Source: Xanthobacter autotrophicus
GTDB lineage: Bacteria; Pseudomonadota; Alphaproteobacteria; Rhizobiales; Xanthobacteraceae
Length of the DNA stretch: 64,000 bases
Direction: 5' to 3' (one strand)
Assembly (NCBI RefSeq): GCF_043194295.1
Contig: NZ_JBAFVK010000021.1
Below, one piece after another: positions 32,941 through 41,196 of this stretch. Position numbers and translations under genes: made by a program. Position 1 is the stretch's first letter; every line of letters starts with the position of its first letter. Below the pieces are notes generated by a model, which ran no database searches, was not told the origin of the DNA, and saw nothing but the letters and a program-made list of their open reading frames with translations.

Positions 32941-34557
32941 ATGATCAAGATGCCTGCCTTGACCGACTGGTCACGCCGCATTCTGCAAGCCGTGCTGGTC
33001 ATGGCCGGCGTGCTGCTGTGCGCCACCGACGCCTTCGCCCATGCCACACTCATTCGCACCTCGCCCGCCGACGGCGCCATGGTTGCCAGCCAACCCGACG
33101 CCTTCTCCCTGACTTTCAGCGAGCCCATCGCGCCGTTGGTGCTGCGGCTGGTGGCGCCGGACGGGACCGCCGTCACCCTCGACCGTTACGTACAGCGGGG
33201 ACCCACCCTCGATATCGCCGCGCCGGCGGGACTCAAAACCGGAACTCATGTGCTGACCTGGCGCGTCGTCTCGGACGACGGCCACCCGGTCGGGGGCGCG
33301 GTGGTGTTTTCCATCGGAGCGCCGAGCCCCGGCGTTTCCGCCGCCGCCGTGGAGATCATCGACTGGCCGGTGCGCACCGCCATCTGGAGCGCGCGGCTCG
33401 TCATCTATGCCGCGCTGTTTCTGGGAATTGGCGGGGCCTTCTTCATGAACTGGATCGGCGGGCGGTCGAGGTCGGCCGCGCGCCTTGGCATGGGCCTGAT
33501 CCTCGCGGGCCTTGTCGCGGTGCCGGTTTCGGTCAGCTTCCAGGGGCTTGATGCCCTCGGCGCGACGCTGCGCAACCTGCCGGAGCTTGTGGTGTGGCGA
33601 ACCGGCTTCGCAACCAGCTACGGTCTTGCCGCGCAACTGGCGCTGGCCGCCCTTGCCATGGGGCTGGGCGCCTTCGGCCTGAAGGGCATCGCGGGGCGGC
33701 TGCTGTCGCTGGCCGCGCTGATCCTGATGGGATGCGCGCTCGCCGCCAGCGGCCATGCCGGCGCGGCGCCTCCGCAGACATTGACCCGGCCGGCCGTAGC
33801 CCTGCACGCCGTGGGGATCGCGTTCTGGGCCGGCGCGCTCGTTCCCCTGGGCACCGCGTTCGCGTCCCGATCGTCCGACGCGGCGGTGGCGTTGCGTCGA
33901 TTCTCGGTCCTTGCGCCATTTGCGGTGCTGCCCCTGGGGGTGGCGGGCCTGCTGCTGGCGGTTATCCAGCTGGAGAGCCTCCAAGCGCTTTGGACCACCG
34001 CCTATGGCGCGGTGCTCCTGGTGAAGCTTGCCCTTCTGGTTCCGCTGTTCGGGCTCGCCGTCGTCAACCGGATCAGGCTGACGGCACCGGCCGAGCGGGG
34101 AGAGGCGAGGGCTATCGCGAAGCTGCGCTGCTCCATCCGCGCCGAGATGGCCCTCATTCTCGTGATTTTCGCCGTGGCCGCCGTGTGGCGCTTCACGCCG
34201 CCGCCGCGCGTGCTGGCGGTGATCGGGGCGGAGCCGGCCTCGGTGCACATCCACACCAGCGCGGCCATGGTGGATCTGTCCATCTCGCCGGGCCGCGCCG
34301 GACCCGTCAGCGCCTCCATCGTCATCATGACCGGGGAGTTCGGCCCCCTCGATGCCAAGGGGGTGACGCTCATCCTGTCCAATCCCGCGGCCGGCATCGG
34401 GCCGATCCGGTGGCCGGCGACAAAGCCCGGCGACGGCACCTGGCGCGTGGACGGCCTCACCCTTCCCCAAGCCGGCCGCTGGTCCGTCGGCATGGAGATC
34501 CTCGGCCCGGATGGCGCGCCCAGCGAGCTGGCCGGCGAGATCGATATCCGCCCCTGA
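32941..34557 (+). CDS. CopC-CopD fusion copper protein
   Basis: A 538-residue fusion. A signal peptide (residues 1-33) ends ATDAFA, exposing the CopC domain that begins with His (HATLIRTSPADGAMV), the histidine brace residue. The second CopC motif SDDGHPVGGAVVFSIG lies near residue 120. About eight membrane helices of the CopD domain follow (residues 145-420), and then a soluble beta-rich C-terminal domain (residues about 430-538, starting FTPPPRVLAVIGA). CopC binds Cu(II) in the periplasm and CopD carries copper across the inner membrane. In a cell dependent on copper-containing oxidases this is likely acquisition and not only resistance. It is transcribed alone, with an AT-rich promoter upstream. 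Confidence 0.9.
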   Translation: MIKMPALTDWSRRILQAVLVMAGVLLCATDAFAHATLIRTSPADGAMVASQPDAFSLTFSEPIAPLVLRLVAPDGTAVTLDRYVQRGPTLDIAAPAGLKTGTHVLTWRVVSDDGHPVGGAVVFSIGAPSPGVSAAAVEIIDWPVRTAIWSARLVIYAALFLGIGGAFFMNWIGGRSRSAARLGMGLILAGLVAVPVSVSFQGLDALGATLRNLPELVVWRTGFATSYGLAAQLALAALAMGLGAFGLKGIAGRLLSLAALILMGCALAASGHAGAAPPQTLTRPAVALHAVGIAFWAGALVPLGTAFASRSSDAAVALRRFSVLAPFAVLPLGVAGLLLAVIQLESLQALWTTAYGAVLLVKLALLVPLFGLAVVNRIRLTAPAERGEARAIAKLRCSIRAEMALILVIFAVAAVWRFTPPPRVLAVIGAEPASVHIHTSAAMVDLSISPGRAGPVSASIVIMTGEFGPLDAKGVTLILSNPAAGIGPIRWPATKPGDGTWRVDGLTLPQAGRWSVGMEILGPDGAPSELAGEIDIRP

Positions 34558-34564
34558 CCCATGA

Positions 34565-34602
34565 CGGCAGGCCCTCGGGACGCCCGCCGCGCGGGCCTGC
34601 CG
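34565..34602 (+). terminator. Candidate terminator after the copC-copD gene
   Basis: A perfect 10-bp stem (CGGCAGGCCC / GGGCCTGCCG) with an 18-nt loop begins 8 bp after the stop codon. No T-tract follows, so it may act only in part. It separates the copper gene from the riboswitch that follows. Confidence 0.45.
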
Positions 34603-34671
34603 CCGCGATCAGGCTTGACAGGAGGCGCCGATTGCCCGCTGCTGCACCTGCACATGGTTTTCCATCGGCGC

Positions 34672-34852
34672 GCGGTGACGCGTTCCGATGGATAAGGGAA
34701 TGGGGTAGGGCCTGACCGCCCGAAGCCCCGACCGCCCCCGCGACTGTGAGCGGCGAGTGGCCTTCCACGATGCCACTGGACCTTTGCCTTTCGAGGCCGG
34801 GTCTGGGAAGGCGGATGGTTGCGACGACCCGCAAGTCAGGAGACCGACCATG
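34672..34852 (+). promoter_or_regulatory. Cobalamin riboswitch upstream of cbiM
   Basis: The stretch carries the hallmarks of a B12 riboswitch in the right order: GGTGACGCGTTCCGATGG, then GGATAAGGGAAT, the CCGCGACTGTGAGCGG hairpin, the B12-box-like GCCACTGG, GTCTGGGAAGGCGGAT, and the closing GACCCGCAAGTCAGGAGACC. It ends about 50 bp before the cbiM start and would switch cbiM off when adenosylcobalamin is plentiful. Confidence 0.92.
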
Positions 34853-34902
34853 GGCATATGTTCACCCTCAGGCCGTCGGGTGAGACGGCAACGGAGTCTT
34901 CC

Positions 34903-35580
34903 ATGCATATCGAACCCGGCCTTGTGGACAGCGGAAAGATCTGGCTGAGCTATGTGACGGCGGCCGGTGCCGGCGGCTACACGCTGAAGCTCGCCTTCGA
35001 CTCGCTGCGCGAGCGCGGCGCCGTGTCCCTGCTGTCGCGCAGCGCCGTGGCGACCGCGCTGGTCTTCTCCTTCTTCGAGGTGCTGCCGCACTATCCGGTC
35101 GGCGTCTCCGAGGTGCATCTCATCCTCGGATCGACCCTGTTCCTGATTCTCGGGGCCGCGCCCGCCGCCTTCGGCCTTGCCCTCGGCCTGCTGGTCCAGG
35201 GCCTGTTCTTTGCGCCCTTCGACCTGCCGCAGTTCGGCATGAACGTGACCACCCTTCTGGTGCCGCTGTTCGCGCTCACGGCGCTGGCGCCCCGGGTCAT
35301 CGCGCCGAACACCGCCTATGTGGACCTGAAGTATCGCCAGGCCCTCGCGCTCTCCACCACCTACCAGGCCGGAATCGTCGCCTGGGTGGCGTTCTGGGCG
35401 TTCTACGGCCAGGGCTTCACCGCCGAGAATGCCGCCTCGATCGCCTCGTTCGGCGGTGCCTACCTGCTCGTCATCATCGTCGAGCCGCTGGTGGATCTCG
35501 CCGTGCTCGCGGCCGCCAAGGCGCTGAATGGCCTGAAGGGCAGCCCCCTGTTCGAGCGCCGGCTCTTCGACGCCGCCTGA
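34903..35580 (+). CDS. cbiM: CbiM-type cobalt transporter substrate-specific component
   Basis: A 225-residue integral membrane protein of the energy-coupling-factor CbiM family. It begins MHIEPGLVDSGKIWLSY; in CbiM proteins the free N-terminus and His2 form the cobalt site, which fixes the start at 34903 even though the frame is open further upstream. Six or so membrane helices follow. No cbiN, cbiQ or cbiO genes adjoin, as in alphaproteobacterial stand-alone forms. It sits behind a cobalamin riboswitch, which supports a role in cobalt uptake for B12 synthesis. Confidence 0.88.
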   Translation: MHIEPGLVDSGKIWLSYVTAAGAGGYTLKLAFDSLRERGAVSLLSRSAVATALVFSFFEVLPHYPVGVSEVHLILGSTLFLILGAAPAAFGLALGLLVQGLFFAPFDLPQFGMNVTTLLVPLFALTALAPRVIAPNTAYVDLKYRQALALSTTYQAGIVAWVAFWAFYGQGFTAENAASIASFGGAYLLVIIVEPLVDLAVLAAAKALNGLKGSPLFERRLFDAA

Positions 35581-35594
35581 TCACTGTTCAGTCC

Positions 35595-35634
35595 CGCGAT
35601 GCGGCGGCATCCCTCGTGATATCGCCGCATCGCG
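35595..35634 (+). terminator. Candidate terminator after cbiM
   Basis: A perfect 12-bp inverted repeat (CGCGATGCGGCG / CGCCGCATCGCG) with a 16-nt loop, 15 bp beyond the cbiM stop. It probably ends the riboswitch-controlled transcript before the next gene at 35739, though no T-tract is present. Confidence 0.5.
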
Positions 35635-35738
35635 CGTGCTGAGCCGGGTTCGCGTCGCCCCTGCTTGATCGGGCGCGGGTCTCGTCGTTTCCTTCCGGCA
35701 GGTGCTATGTTAGATCTTCCACTGGGGGGTGGGATCAG

Positions 35739-36125
35739 ATGGTCGGGCGGCGGGATCGGAAATGGGCGATCGGCTGGATCGCTGCGTTCGCAGCGGCATA
35801 CGCCCTTGTCTTCCAGATCGTCCTGACCAGCGCCCTCCTGGCATCTGTCTCGACCGTCGGCGCCGATGCAGCGACCCCGCTTTGCCTCTCCGGCGCGTCA
35901 GCGGACGCGCACGCGGACGAGGGGGGCAAGACCTCCAGTTCCATTGTTCATTGCCCGCTCTGCCTGTCCCGGACCGATGTGGCGGTGCTGACGCCGCCGG
36001 TCATGGTGGCGTTGACCGACCGCGTCGCGATCGAACTGCATTTCCGGGCGGTTCTGCGCAGTTCCCTTCAGGGCCAGTCTTTCGGCCTCCCGTTCCAGCC
36101 CCGCGCGCCTCCGTCCCTGGCCTAG
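35739..36125 (+). CDS. Small membrane-anchored protein with a CxxC motif (DUF2946-like)
   Basis: A 128-residue protein. An N-terminal membrane segment (IGWIAAFAAAYALVFQIVLT) is followed by a soluble region with a cysteine at LCLSG and the motif IVHCPLCLSR, a His-Cys-x2-Cys likely to bind metal. It resembles DUF2946 proteins, which frequently accompany TonB-dependent copper receptors. I recognise the family only from this motif pattern and the neighbourhood. It lies upstream of the OprC-like receptor in the same direction, about 220 bp away, and a palindromic repeat starts at its stop codon. Confidence 0.68.
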   Translation: MVGRRDRKWAIGWIAAFAAAYALVFQIVLTSALLASVSTVGADAATPLCLSGASADAHADEGGKTSSSIVHCPLCLSRTDVAVLTPPVMVALTDRVAIELHFRAVLRSSLQGQSFGLPFQPRAPPSLA

Positions 36126-36170
36126 AGCTGGATTGAGTCAGGCGACATCAGCCTGATCGATCCGCCGCTC
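36123..36170. repeat. Palindromic repeat after the DUF2946-like gene (repeat family B)
   Basis: TAGAGCTGGATTGAG, then the stem TCAGGC n7 GCCTGA, followed by TCGATCCG and CGCTC. The layout resembles the element between mxaF and mxaJ (25259-25293), with the TCAGG/CCTGATCG core shared. The remainder up to 36346 holds no gene and must contain any promoter of the receptor gene. Confidence 0.45.
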
Positions 36171-36346
36171 CATCGGACACGGGCGCATTGCCCCATGGGC
36201 CAGTGTTCCGGGACCGTCGCGCGCATGCCGCGCGCAATATTCAATTCATCACCGTATCGCCGAAGACGTCGGAAGACACGGCGTGAGCGCGGCTCATGGC
36301 AGCCAGCGCCGCCGCACGTCTTGCCGTCGGCAGTCTGGATATTACA

Positions 36347-38590
36347 ATGCCGATCCATTCCCGAAACACCCTGCGCCGCGCCCTGCAACTGACGAGCGCG
36401 CTGGTGCGTCCTTCGATCGCCGCGCTGTGTGTGGCGCCCCTGTGCGTGGCTCCGCTCGCGACGTCGGCGGCCAGGGCGCAGACCGTGCCGGAGCTGCCCA
36501 CGGTCGTGGTCCGCTCCGATGCTCCCTCGAGCACCGTCCGAGGTGCCGCCGACGGTCCGTTCACCCCGGCCGACACCGCGACCATCTCGGGCGAGGAGGC
36601 CCAGGGCGCGACCCTTTCCACCAGCGATTCGGGCTCGCTGATCAGCCGGATTCCGGGCGGCGCGGCCTGGGGCGCCGGCGGCGTGTCGAGCCTGCCGGCG
36701 GTCAACGGCATGGGGGCGGACCGGGTGCAGGTCTCCATCAACGGCATGCTGTTTGGCCTCGCCTGCCCCAACGAGATGAATCCGCCCCTGTCCTTCGTCA
36801 ACCCGGCGATGATCGCCGGGGCGCGGGTCTATATGGGCACCGCGCCGGTGAGCGTCGGCGGCGACTACACGGGCGCGAAGGTGGATGTGTCCGTCGCCCC
36901 GGCGCAGTTCACGCCGGGCCAGGCGCTGACGACCCATGGCAGCGTGTCCGGCTTCTACCGCAGCAACGGCGACGGCTATGGCATGGATGCCAACGTCACC
37001 GTGTCCAACGAGGACACCAGCGTGACCTACACCGGCGGCTGGGCGCGGGCGAGCGACTATACGGCGGGCGATGGCACCACCATCAAGTCCACCATGTATG
37101 AGACGCAGAACCATGCCCTGAGCGTCTCGAAGAAGCTGCAGGACCAGCTCTTCACCTTCCAGATCGGCGGGCAGTTCATTCCCTCGGAGGGCTACGTCAA
37201 CCAGTACATGGACCTGGTGGACAACAAGAGCATCTACGGTAACGCCCGCTACGAGGGCCTGTTCGACTGGGGCAAGCTGGAGGCAACCGTGTTCGCCAAT
37301 CGGGTGCGGCACACCATGGGCTTCATCGAGCCGGACAAGAGCGGCGACATGCCCATGGATACGCGCACCACCGATCTCGGCTATGCGGTGAAGGGGACGT
37401 TCGGGGTATCGGCCCACGACATCGTCCGCCTCGGCAATGAGCTTTACTACAACAACCTCGACGACTGGTGGCCGCCGGTGGAGGGCTCCATGATGATGGG
37501 GCCTGACACCTTCATCAATATCAACAACGGCCAGCGGCTGCGCCTCGGAACCTTCGGCGAGTGGGAGCGACACATCGACGACAAGTGGACTGCGGTGTTC
37601 GGCCTGCGCAACGACATCGTCTGGATGAATACCGGCGACGTGCAGGGCTACAACGAAATGATGTATGGGCAGAATGCCGCGCTCTTCAATGCGCAGGACC
37701 ATGCCCGCACCGACTTCAACGTGGATGCCTCGGCGATCCTGCGCTACGAGGCCAACACCTCCAGCCTTTACGAGCTGGGCCTTGCCCGCAAGACGCGCTC
37801 GCCCAACTTTTACGAGCGCTATGCCTGGTCCACCAATGCCATGGCCATGAGCATGATCGGTTGGTTCGGCGACGGCAACGGCTATGTGGGCAATCTCGAT
37901 CTGGTGCCGGAGGCAGCCCATACGGTGAGCTTCACCGCCACCTGGCACGATCCGGCGAAAAAGGTGTGGGAGCTGCGGGTCTCGCCCTATTACAGCTATG
38001 TGGTGGACTATATCGATGCCGACCGCTGCGCCCTGTCCACCTGCCCCAACCTGCCCAGCAACCTGACCACCACCAACAACTTCGTCTACCTGCAGTTCGC
38101 CAACCACGATGCCTGGCTCTATGGCGTCAACATCGACGGCAAGCTGGCGCTGTGGGATGACGCTGCCTATGGGCAGGGCGCGTTTCGCGGCAGCCTGAAC
38201 TTCGTGCAGGGCCAGAGGACCGACGGCGTCAACCTCTACCACATGATGCCGCTGAACGGGGTCGTGGCCATCGACCATACCCTCGGCCACTGGTCCTCCA
38301 GCCTGGAACTCCAGCTGGTGTCATCGAAGACGCTGGTGAGCCAGGTGCGCAACGAGCTTGAGACTTCGGCCTATGCCCTGCTCAACTTCCGCACCAGCTA
38401 CGAGCTGGACATGGTGAAGGTGGATTTCGGCGTCGATAATATCTTCGACACCAACTACGACCTGCCCCTGGGTGGTGCAAACTTGGTGAACTACCAGGTG
38501 GCGAGCATGATGGGATCGTCCGCCGCGTGGGGCTATCCGGTCGCTGGCATGGGCCGCTCCTTCAACACCCGGGTAACGGTGAGGTTCTAG
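36347..38590 (+). CDS. OprC-like TonB-dependent copper receptor
   Basis: A 747-residue outer-membrane receptor (764 if ATG 36296 is used). A signal peptide ends near SAARAQ at residues 40-45. The plug domain spans about 50-190, and the 22-stranded barrel ends in the typical C-terminal Phe (NTRVTVRF). The plug carries CPNEM at residues 140-144 and the barrel HTM at 322-324. These match, nearly residue for residue, the CxxxM/HxM copper site of Pseudomonas OprC, so copper is the likely substrate. It follows the DUF2946-like gene. Nothing suggests a cobalamin ligand despite the riboswitch upstream of cbiM. Confidence 0.87.
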   Translation: MPIHSRNTLRRALQLTSALVRPSIAALCVAPLCVAPLATSAARAQTVPELPTVVVRSDAPSSTVRGAADGPFTPADTATISGEEAQGATLSTSDSGSLISRIPGGAAWGAGGVSSLPAVNGMGADRVQVSINGMLFGLACPNEMNPPLSFVNPAMIAGARVYMGTAPVSVGGDYTGAKVDVSVAPAQFTPGQALTTHGSVSGFYRSNGDGYGMDANVTVSNEDTSVTYTGGWARASDYTAGDGTTIKSTMYETQNHALSVSKKLQDQLFTFQIGGQFIPSEGYVNQYMDLVDNKSIYGNARYEGLFDWGKLEATVFANRVRHTMGFIEPDKSGDMPMDTRTTDLGYAVKGTFGVSAHDIVRLGNELYYNNLDDWWPPVEGSMMMGPDTFININNGQRLRLGTFGEWERHIDDKWTAVFGLRNDIVWMNTGDVQGYNEMMYGQNAALFNAQDHARTDFNVDASAILRYEANTSSLYELGLARKTRSPNFYERYAWSTNAMAMSMIGWFGDGNGYVGNLDLVPEAAHTVSFTATWHDPAKKVWELRVSPYYSYVVDYIDADRCALSTCPNLPSNLTTTNNFVYLQFANHDAWLYGVNIDGKLALWDDAAYGQGAFRGSLNFVQGQRTDGVNLYHMMPLNGVVAIDHTLGHWSSSLELQLVSSKTLVSQVRNELETSAYALLNFRTSYELDMVKVDFGVDNIFDTNYDLPLGGANLVNYQVASMMGSSAAWGYPVAGMGRSFNTRVTVRF

Positions 38591-38605
38591 AGCGCGCAAC
38601 ACCTT

Positions 38606-38640
38606 GAAAGGCAGCGCCGTTTGCGCCGGCGCTGCCTTTC
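38606..38640. terminator. Strong hairpin between the convergent receptor and btu-linked genes
   Basis: A perfect 14-bp stem (GAAAGGCAGCGCCG / CGGCGCTGCCTTTC) with a 7-nt loop. It lies 16 bp after the receptor stop and 50 bp before the stop of the convergent gene at 38691, so it could end both transcripts. Confidence 0.75.
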
Positions 38641-38690
38641 CCACCGCGGCCGTCGGGACATTGGTTCTATCGCGCCGCCGCGTGGCTGCA

Positions 38691-39413
38691 TTATCCCTGC
38701 GGCGGGTGGATGGACAGGCACGGCACCAGCCCGTCGGGGATGGGCACGCTCGCCGCGTGGGTGCGCTGGTGGGCGATGAGCTTCGGCAGCACATGGGTGT
38801 GCGGGCCATCCGGGCTCACGCCGCCGGGCGGTGGAATGGGCTGGAACACCTCGATGCGCCCGAGGGCGGAGGTGAACACGCGGTGCGGGCTGTGCTCCAC
38901 CATCGCCGCCATGAGGCCGGGCGCCAGGAAGGCGGGCATCCCTTCGGCCGCGCGCAGGGCGGCGATGAGCGCCGGGGCGCGGGTGCGCACGCAGGCCTCC
39001 ACGCTCCCAAGGCCGATGCCCAGATCGAACAGCAGGCCGTCGCGATCCTCATCCCGCAGGGCGTCCCTGTCGGGGCCGATCTGCGTCACCACGGCGCGTC
39101 CGGCGCGGGCGGCGGCGGTCTCCGGCAGGCAGGCCGCCCGGGCGCGGATCCGCCGCTCTGCGTGGCGCGAAGGCATCTCGTAATCGACGAGGACCGTGGC
39201 GGGATGGTGCCGCACCGCAAGGCCGCCGCGCGCCGTGACCACCGTCAGCGCTTCGGCGCCGGCCCCCATGGCGGCCGGCTCCTCCGGGTCGCGCATGAAC
39301 TCGGCGATGGCGCCGAAGATGCCGAGGCTCCAGCCGGTGTGCGGATCGCGCGCGTGGATCTTCAGGGCGTCGAAGGGATCTTGAGCCGTGTCTTGAGTGG
39401 CGTCTTGGGTCAT
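38691..39413 (-). CDS. Conserved unknown protein at the end of the btu operon
   Basis: A 240-residue protein that I do not recognise with certainty. It has no signal peptide or membrane segment. It is rich in Ala, Arg, His and Pro. Recognisable stretches are HTGWSLGIFGAIAEFMRDPE near residue 25, GLLFDLGIGLGSVEACVRT in the middle, and VFQPIPPPGGVSPDGPHTHV with PHTHVLPKLI near the end. The several histidines could bind metal. Its start overlaps the btuD stop by 4 bp, so it belongs to the B12-riboswitch operon. A cytoplasmic role in handling the imported corrinoid is plausible but unproven. Confidence 0.7.
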   Translation of the reverse strand: MTQDATQDTAQDPFDALKIHARDPHTGWSLGIFGAIAEFMRDPEEPAAMGAGAEALTVVTARGGLAVRHHPATVLVDYEMPSRHAERRIRARAACLPETAAARAGRAVVTQIGPDRDALRDEDRDGLLFDLGIGLGSVEACVRTRAPALIAALRAAEGMPAFLAPGLMAAMVEHSPHRVFTSALGRIEVFQPIPPPGGVSPDGPHTHVLPKLIAHQRTHAASVPIPDGLVPCLSIHPPQG

Positions 39414-40195
39414 GCCTCGGGCTCCTTGCGGTCGGGCGCCCGGTCGTGGCGCCGCCAGGGCAGAATGAAAGGTTCGCCGCCGATTTCGCCGCGCTCCACC
39501 GTGACGCCATAGGCCTCGCCGACCCGGTCCGCCGTCAGCACGGCAGCGGGCGGACCCTCGGCGATGAGTCTGCCGTCCTTCATCAGGGCGATACGGTCGC
39601 AGAAGCGGGCGGCGAGGGTGAGGTCATGCAGCACCGCCACCACCGCGGTGCCAGCGCGGGCGGTGGCGCGCAGTAGTTCCATCACCTGGAGCTGGTGGTA
39701 GGGGTCGAGGGCCGCCACCGGCTCGTCGGCGAGCAGCGCCGGGGCTTCCACGGCCAGCGCGCGGGCGAGCAGCAGGCGGGCGCGCTCGCCGCCGGACAGG
39801 GTGCCGGCGGAGCGCCGCCGCAGAGGCGCCAGTTCCACGGCATCCATGGCGCGTTCGACGGCGTCATCCACGCTGGCGGCGCCATGGGGCAGCCGGCCTA
39901 GAGCCACCACCTCCTCCACCGGCAGGGGCCAGTGGATGCGACCGTTCTGCGGCAAATAGGCGAGGGTGCGGCCCAGCACCCTGCGCCCGATCTCGTCCGC
40001 CGTGCGTCCGCCATAGGTGATGGTGCCGGCGGCGATCGGATCGAGGCCGGCAAGGGCGCGCAGCACGCTGGTCTTGCCGGCGCCATTGGGGCCGATGAGG
40101 CCGAGCATCTCACCCGGCCGCGCGGCGAGGGAGAGGTCCCGCACCACCAGGGTGCCGCCCCGGTTCACGCTGATGTGGCGCGCCTCCAGCATCAT
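39410..40195 (-). CDS. btuD: BtuD-like ABC transporter ATP-binding protein
   Basis: A 261-residue ATPase of the iron-siderophore/vitamin B12 importer family. Motifs are Walker A GPNGAGKTSVLRALAG, Q-loop AYLPQNG, signature LSGGERARLLLARALAV, Walker B ALLADEPVAALDP and the switch VLHDLTLAARF. It is coupled by 4-bp overlaps to the permease gene upstream and the unknown gene downstream. The cobalamin riboswitch at the head of the operon makes B12 the most likely substrate. Confidence 0.88.
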   Translation of the reverse strand: MMLEARHISVNRGGTLVVRDLSLAARPGEMLGLIGPNGAGKTSVLRALAGLDPIAAGTITYGGRTADEIGRRVLGRTLAYLPQNGRIHWPLPVEEVVALGRLPHGAASVDDAVERAMDAVELAPLRRRSAGTLSGGERARLLLARALAVEAPALLADEPVAALDPYHQLQVMELLRATARAGTAVVAVLHDLTLAARFCDRIALMKDGRLIAEGPPAAVLTADRVGEAYGVTVERGEIGGEPFILPWRRHDRAPDRKEPEA

Positions 40196-41196
40196 TCGCC
40201 GTCCACCTTCAGGTGTCGCAGCAGGGCGAGGAAGAAGGGCGCGCCGATGAGGGCGGTGACCACCCCGAGCTTCAGCTCCGGCCGGGTCGGGATGAGCCTC
40301 ACCGCGATGTCAGCCCCCAGCGTCAGCGCCGCGCCGGCCAGCCCGCTCGCCAGCAGCAGGCGCCCGGGCCGATGGCCCACGAAGGGTCGCATGAGGTGCG
40401 GCACCACGAGGCCCACGAAGCCGATGGCGCCTGCCACCGCTACACTCGCCCCCACAGCCATCGCCGTGCCGCCGATGACAAGGAGCCGCACCCGGCGCAG
40501 GGGAAAGCCGAGGCTCGCCGCCGCATCCTCGCCGAGGGTCAGCGCATCGAGGGCGCGGCCGGTGGTGAGCACCAGTGCCCAGCCCACCGCCATGAAGGGT
40601 AGGGCCAGCGCCACATGGGCGAGGCTGCGATCCGATAGGGAGCCCATGAGCCAGAACACCACCTCCAGCGCCGCATAGGGACTGGGGGCGAGGTTCAATG
40701 CCAGCGCGGTGAGGGCGCCGGACAGGCTGCTCAGCGCCACGCCGGCGAGGATGAGCGTGGCGGTGCCGGCGCCGCGCCCGGCCAGTGTCAGCAGGAAGGC
40801 GGTCGACAGCCCCGCGCCGATTAGGCCGCCCAGCGGCAAAGCCAGGGCGAAGGCGGAGGAGAAGCCGAAATAGAAGGCCACCACCGCGCCCAGCGCCGCC
40901 GCGCCCGAGACGCCCACCACGCCGGGATCGGCCAGCGGGTTGCGCATGAGCCCTTGCAGCGCCGCGCCGGTGATGCCGAGGCTGAAGCCCACCGCCGCCC
41001 CCAGGATGGCGCGGGGCAGCCGCAGTTCGGCCAGCACGAGGGCGGGCAGGGTCTGCCGCCCGGCGGCGAGGTCGGCGATCGCCGCACCGAGGTCGAGGGG
41101 CGCATAGCCCACCGCCACGGAGGCGATGAGCAGCACAGCGACGCCGACGCAGAGGGTCGCGATCAGCGCTTTGTGGGACAAGGGAGAGGCGGTCAT
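40192..41196 (-). CDS. btuC: BtuC-like FecCD-family permease
   Basis: A 334-residue inner-membrane permease with about ten helices. FecCD landmarks include LRLPRAILGAAVGFSLGITG, then AALQGLMRNPLADPGVVGVS (near residues 60-100), and GAIGFVGLVVPHLMRPFVGH (near 265), the loop that meets the ATPase. It overlaps the btuF and btuD genes by 4 bp each. The frame is open further upstream into btuF, but the ATG at 41196 gives the normal length. Confidence 0.9.
   Translation of the reverse strand: MTASPLSHKALIATLCVGVAVLLIASVAVGYAPLDLGAAIADLAAGRQTLPALVLAELRLPRAILGAAVGFSLGITGAALQGLMRNPLADPGVVGVSGAAALGAVVAFYFGFSSAFALALPLGGLIGAGLSTAFLLTLAGRGAGTATLILAGVALSSLSGALTALALNLAPSPYAALEVVFWLMGSLSDRSLAHVALALPFMAVGWALVLTTGRALDALTLGEDAAASLGFPLRRVRLLVIGGTAMAVGASVAVAGAIGFVGLVVPHLMRPFVGHRPGRLLLASGLAGAALTLGADIAVRLIPTRPELKLGVVTALIGAPFFLALLRHLKVDGE

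Noticed and set aside
36122..38290. 722-codon frame on the minus strand opposite the copper receptor
   Set aside because: The plus-strand frame has receptor plug and barrel motifs and a C-terminal Phe. The antisense product has no signal peptide and reads as low-complexity His/Val/Gly sequence.
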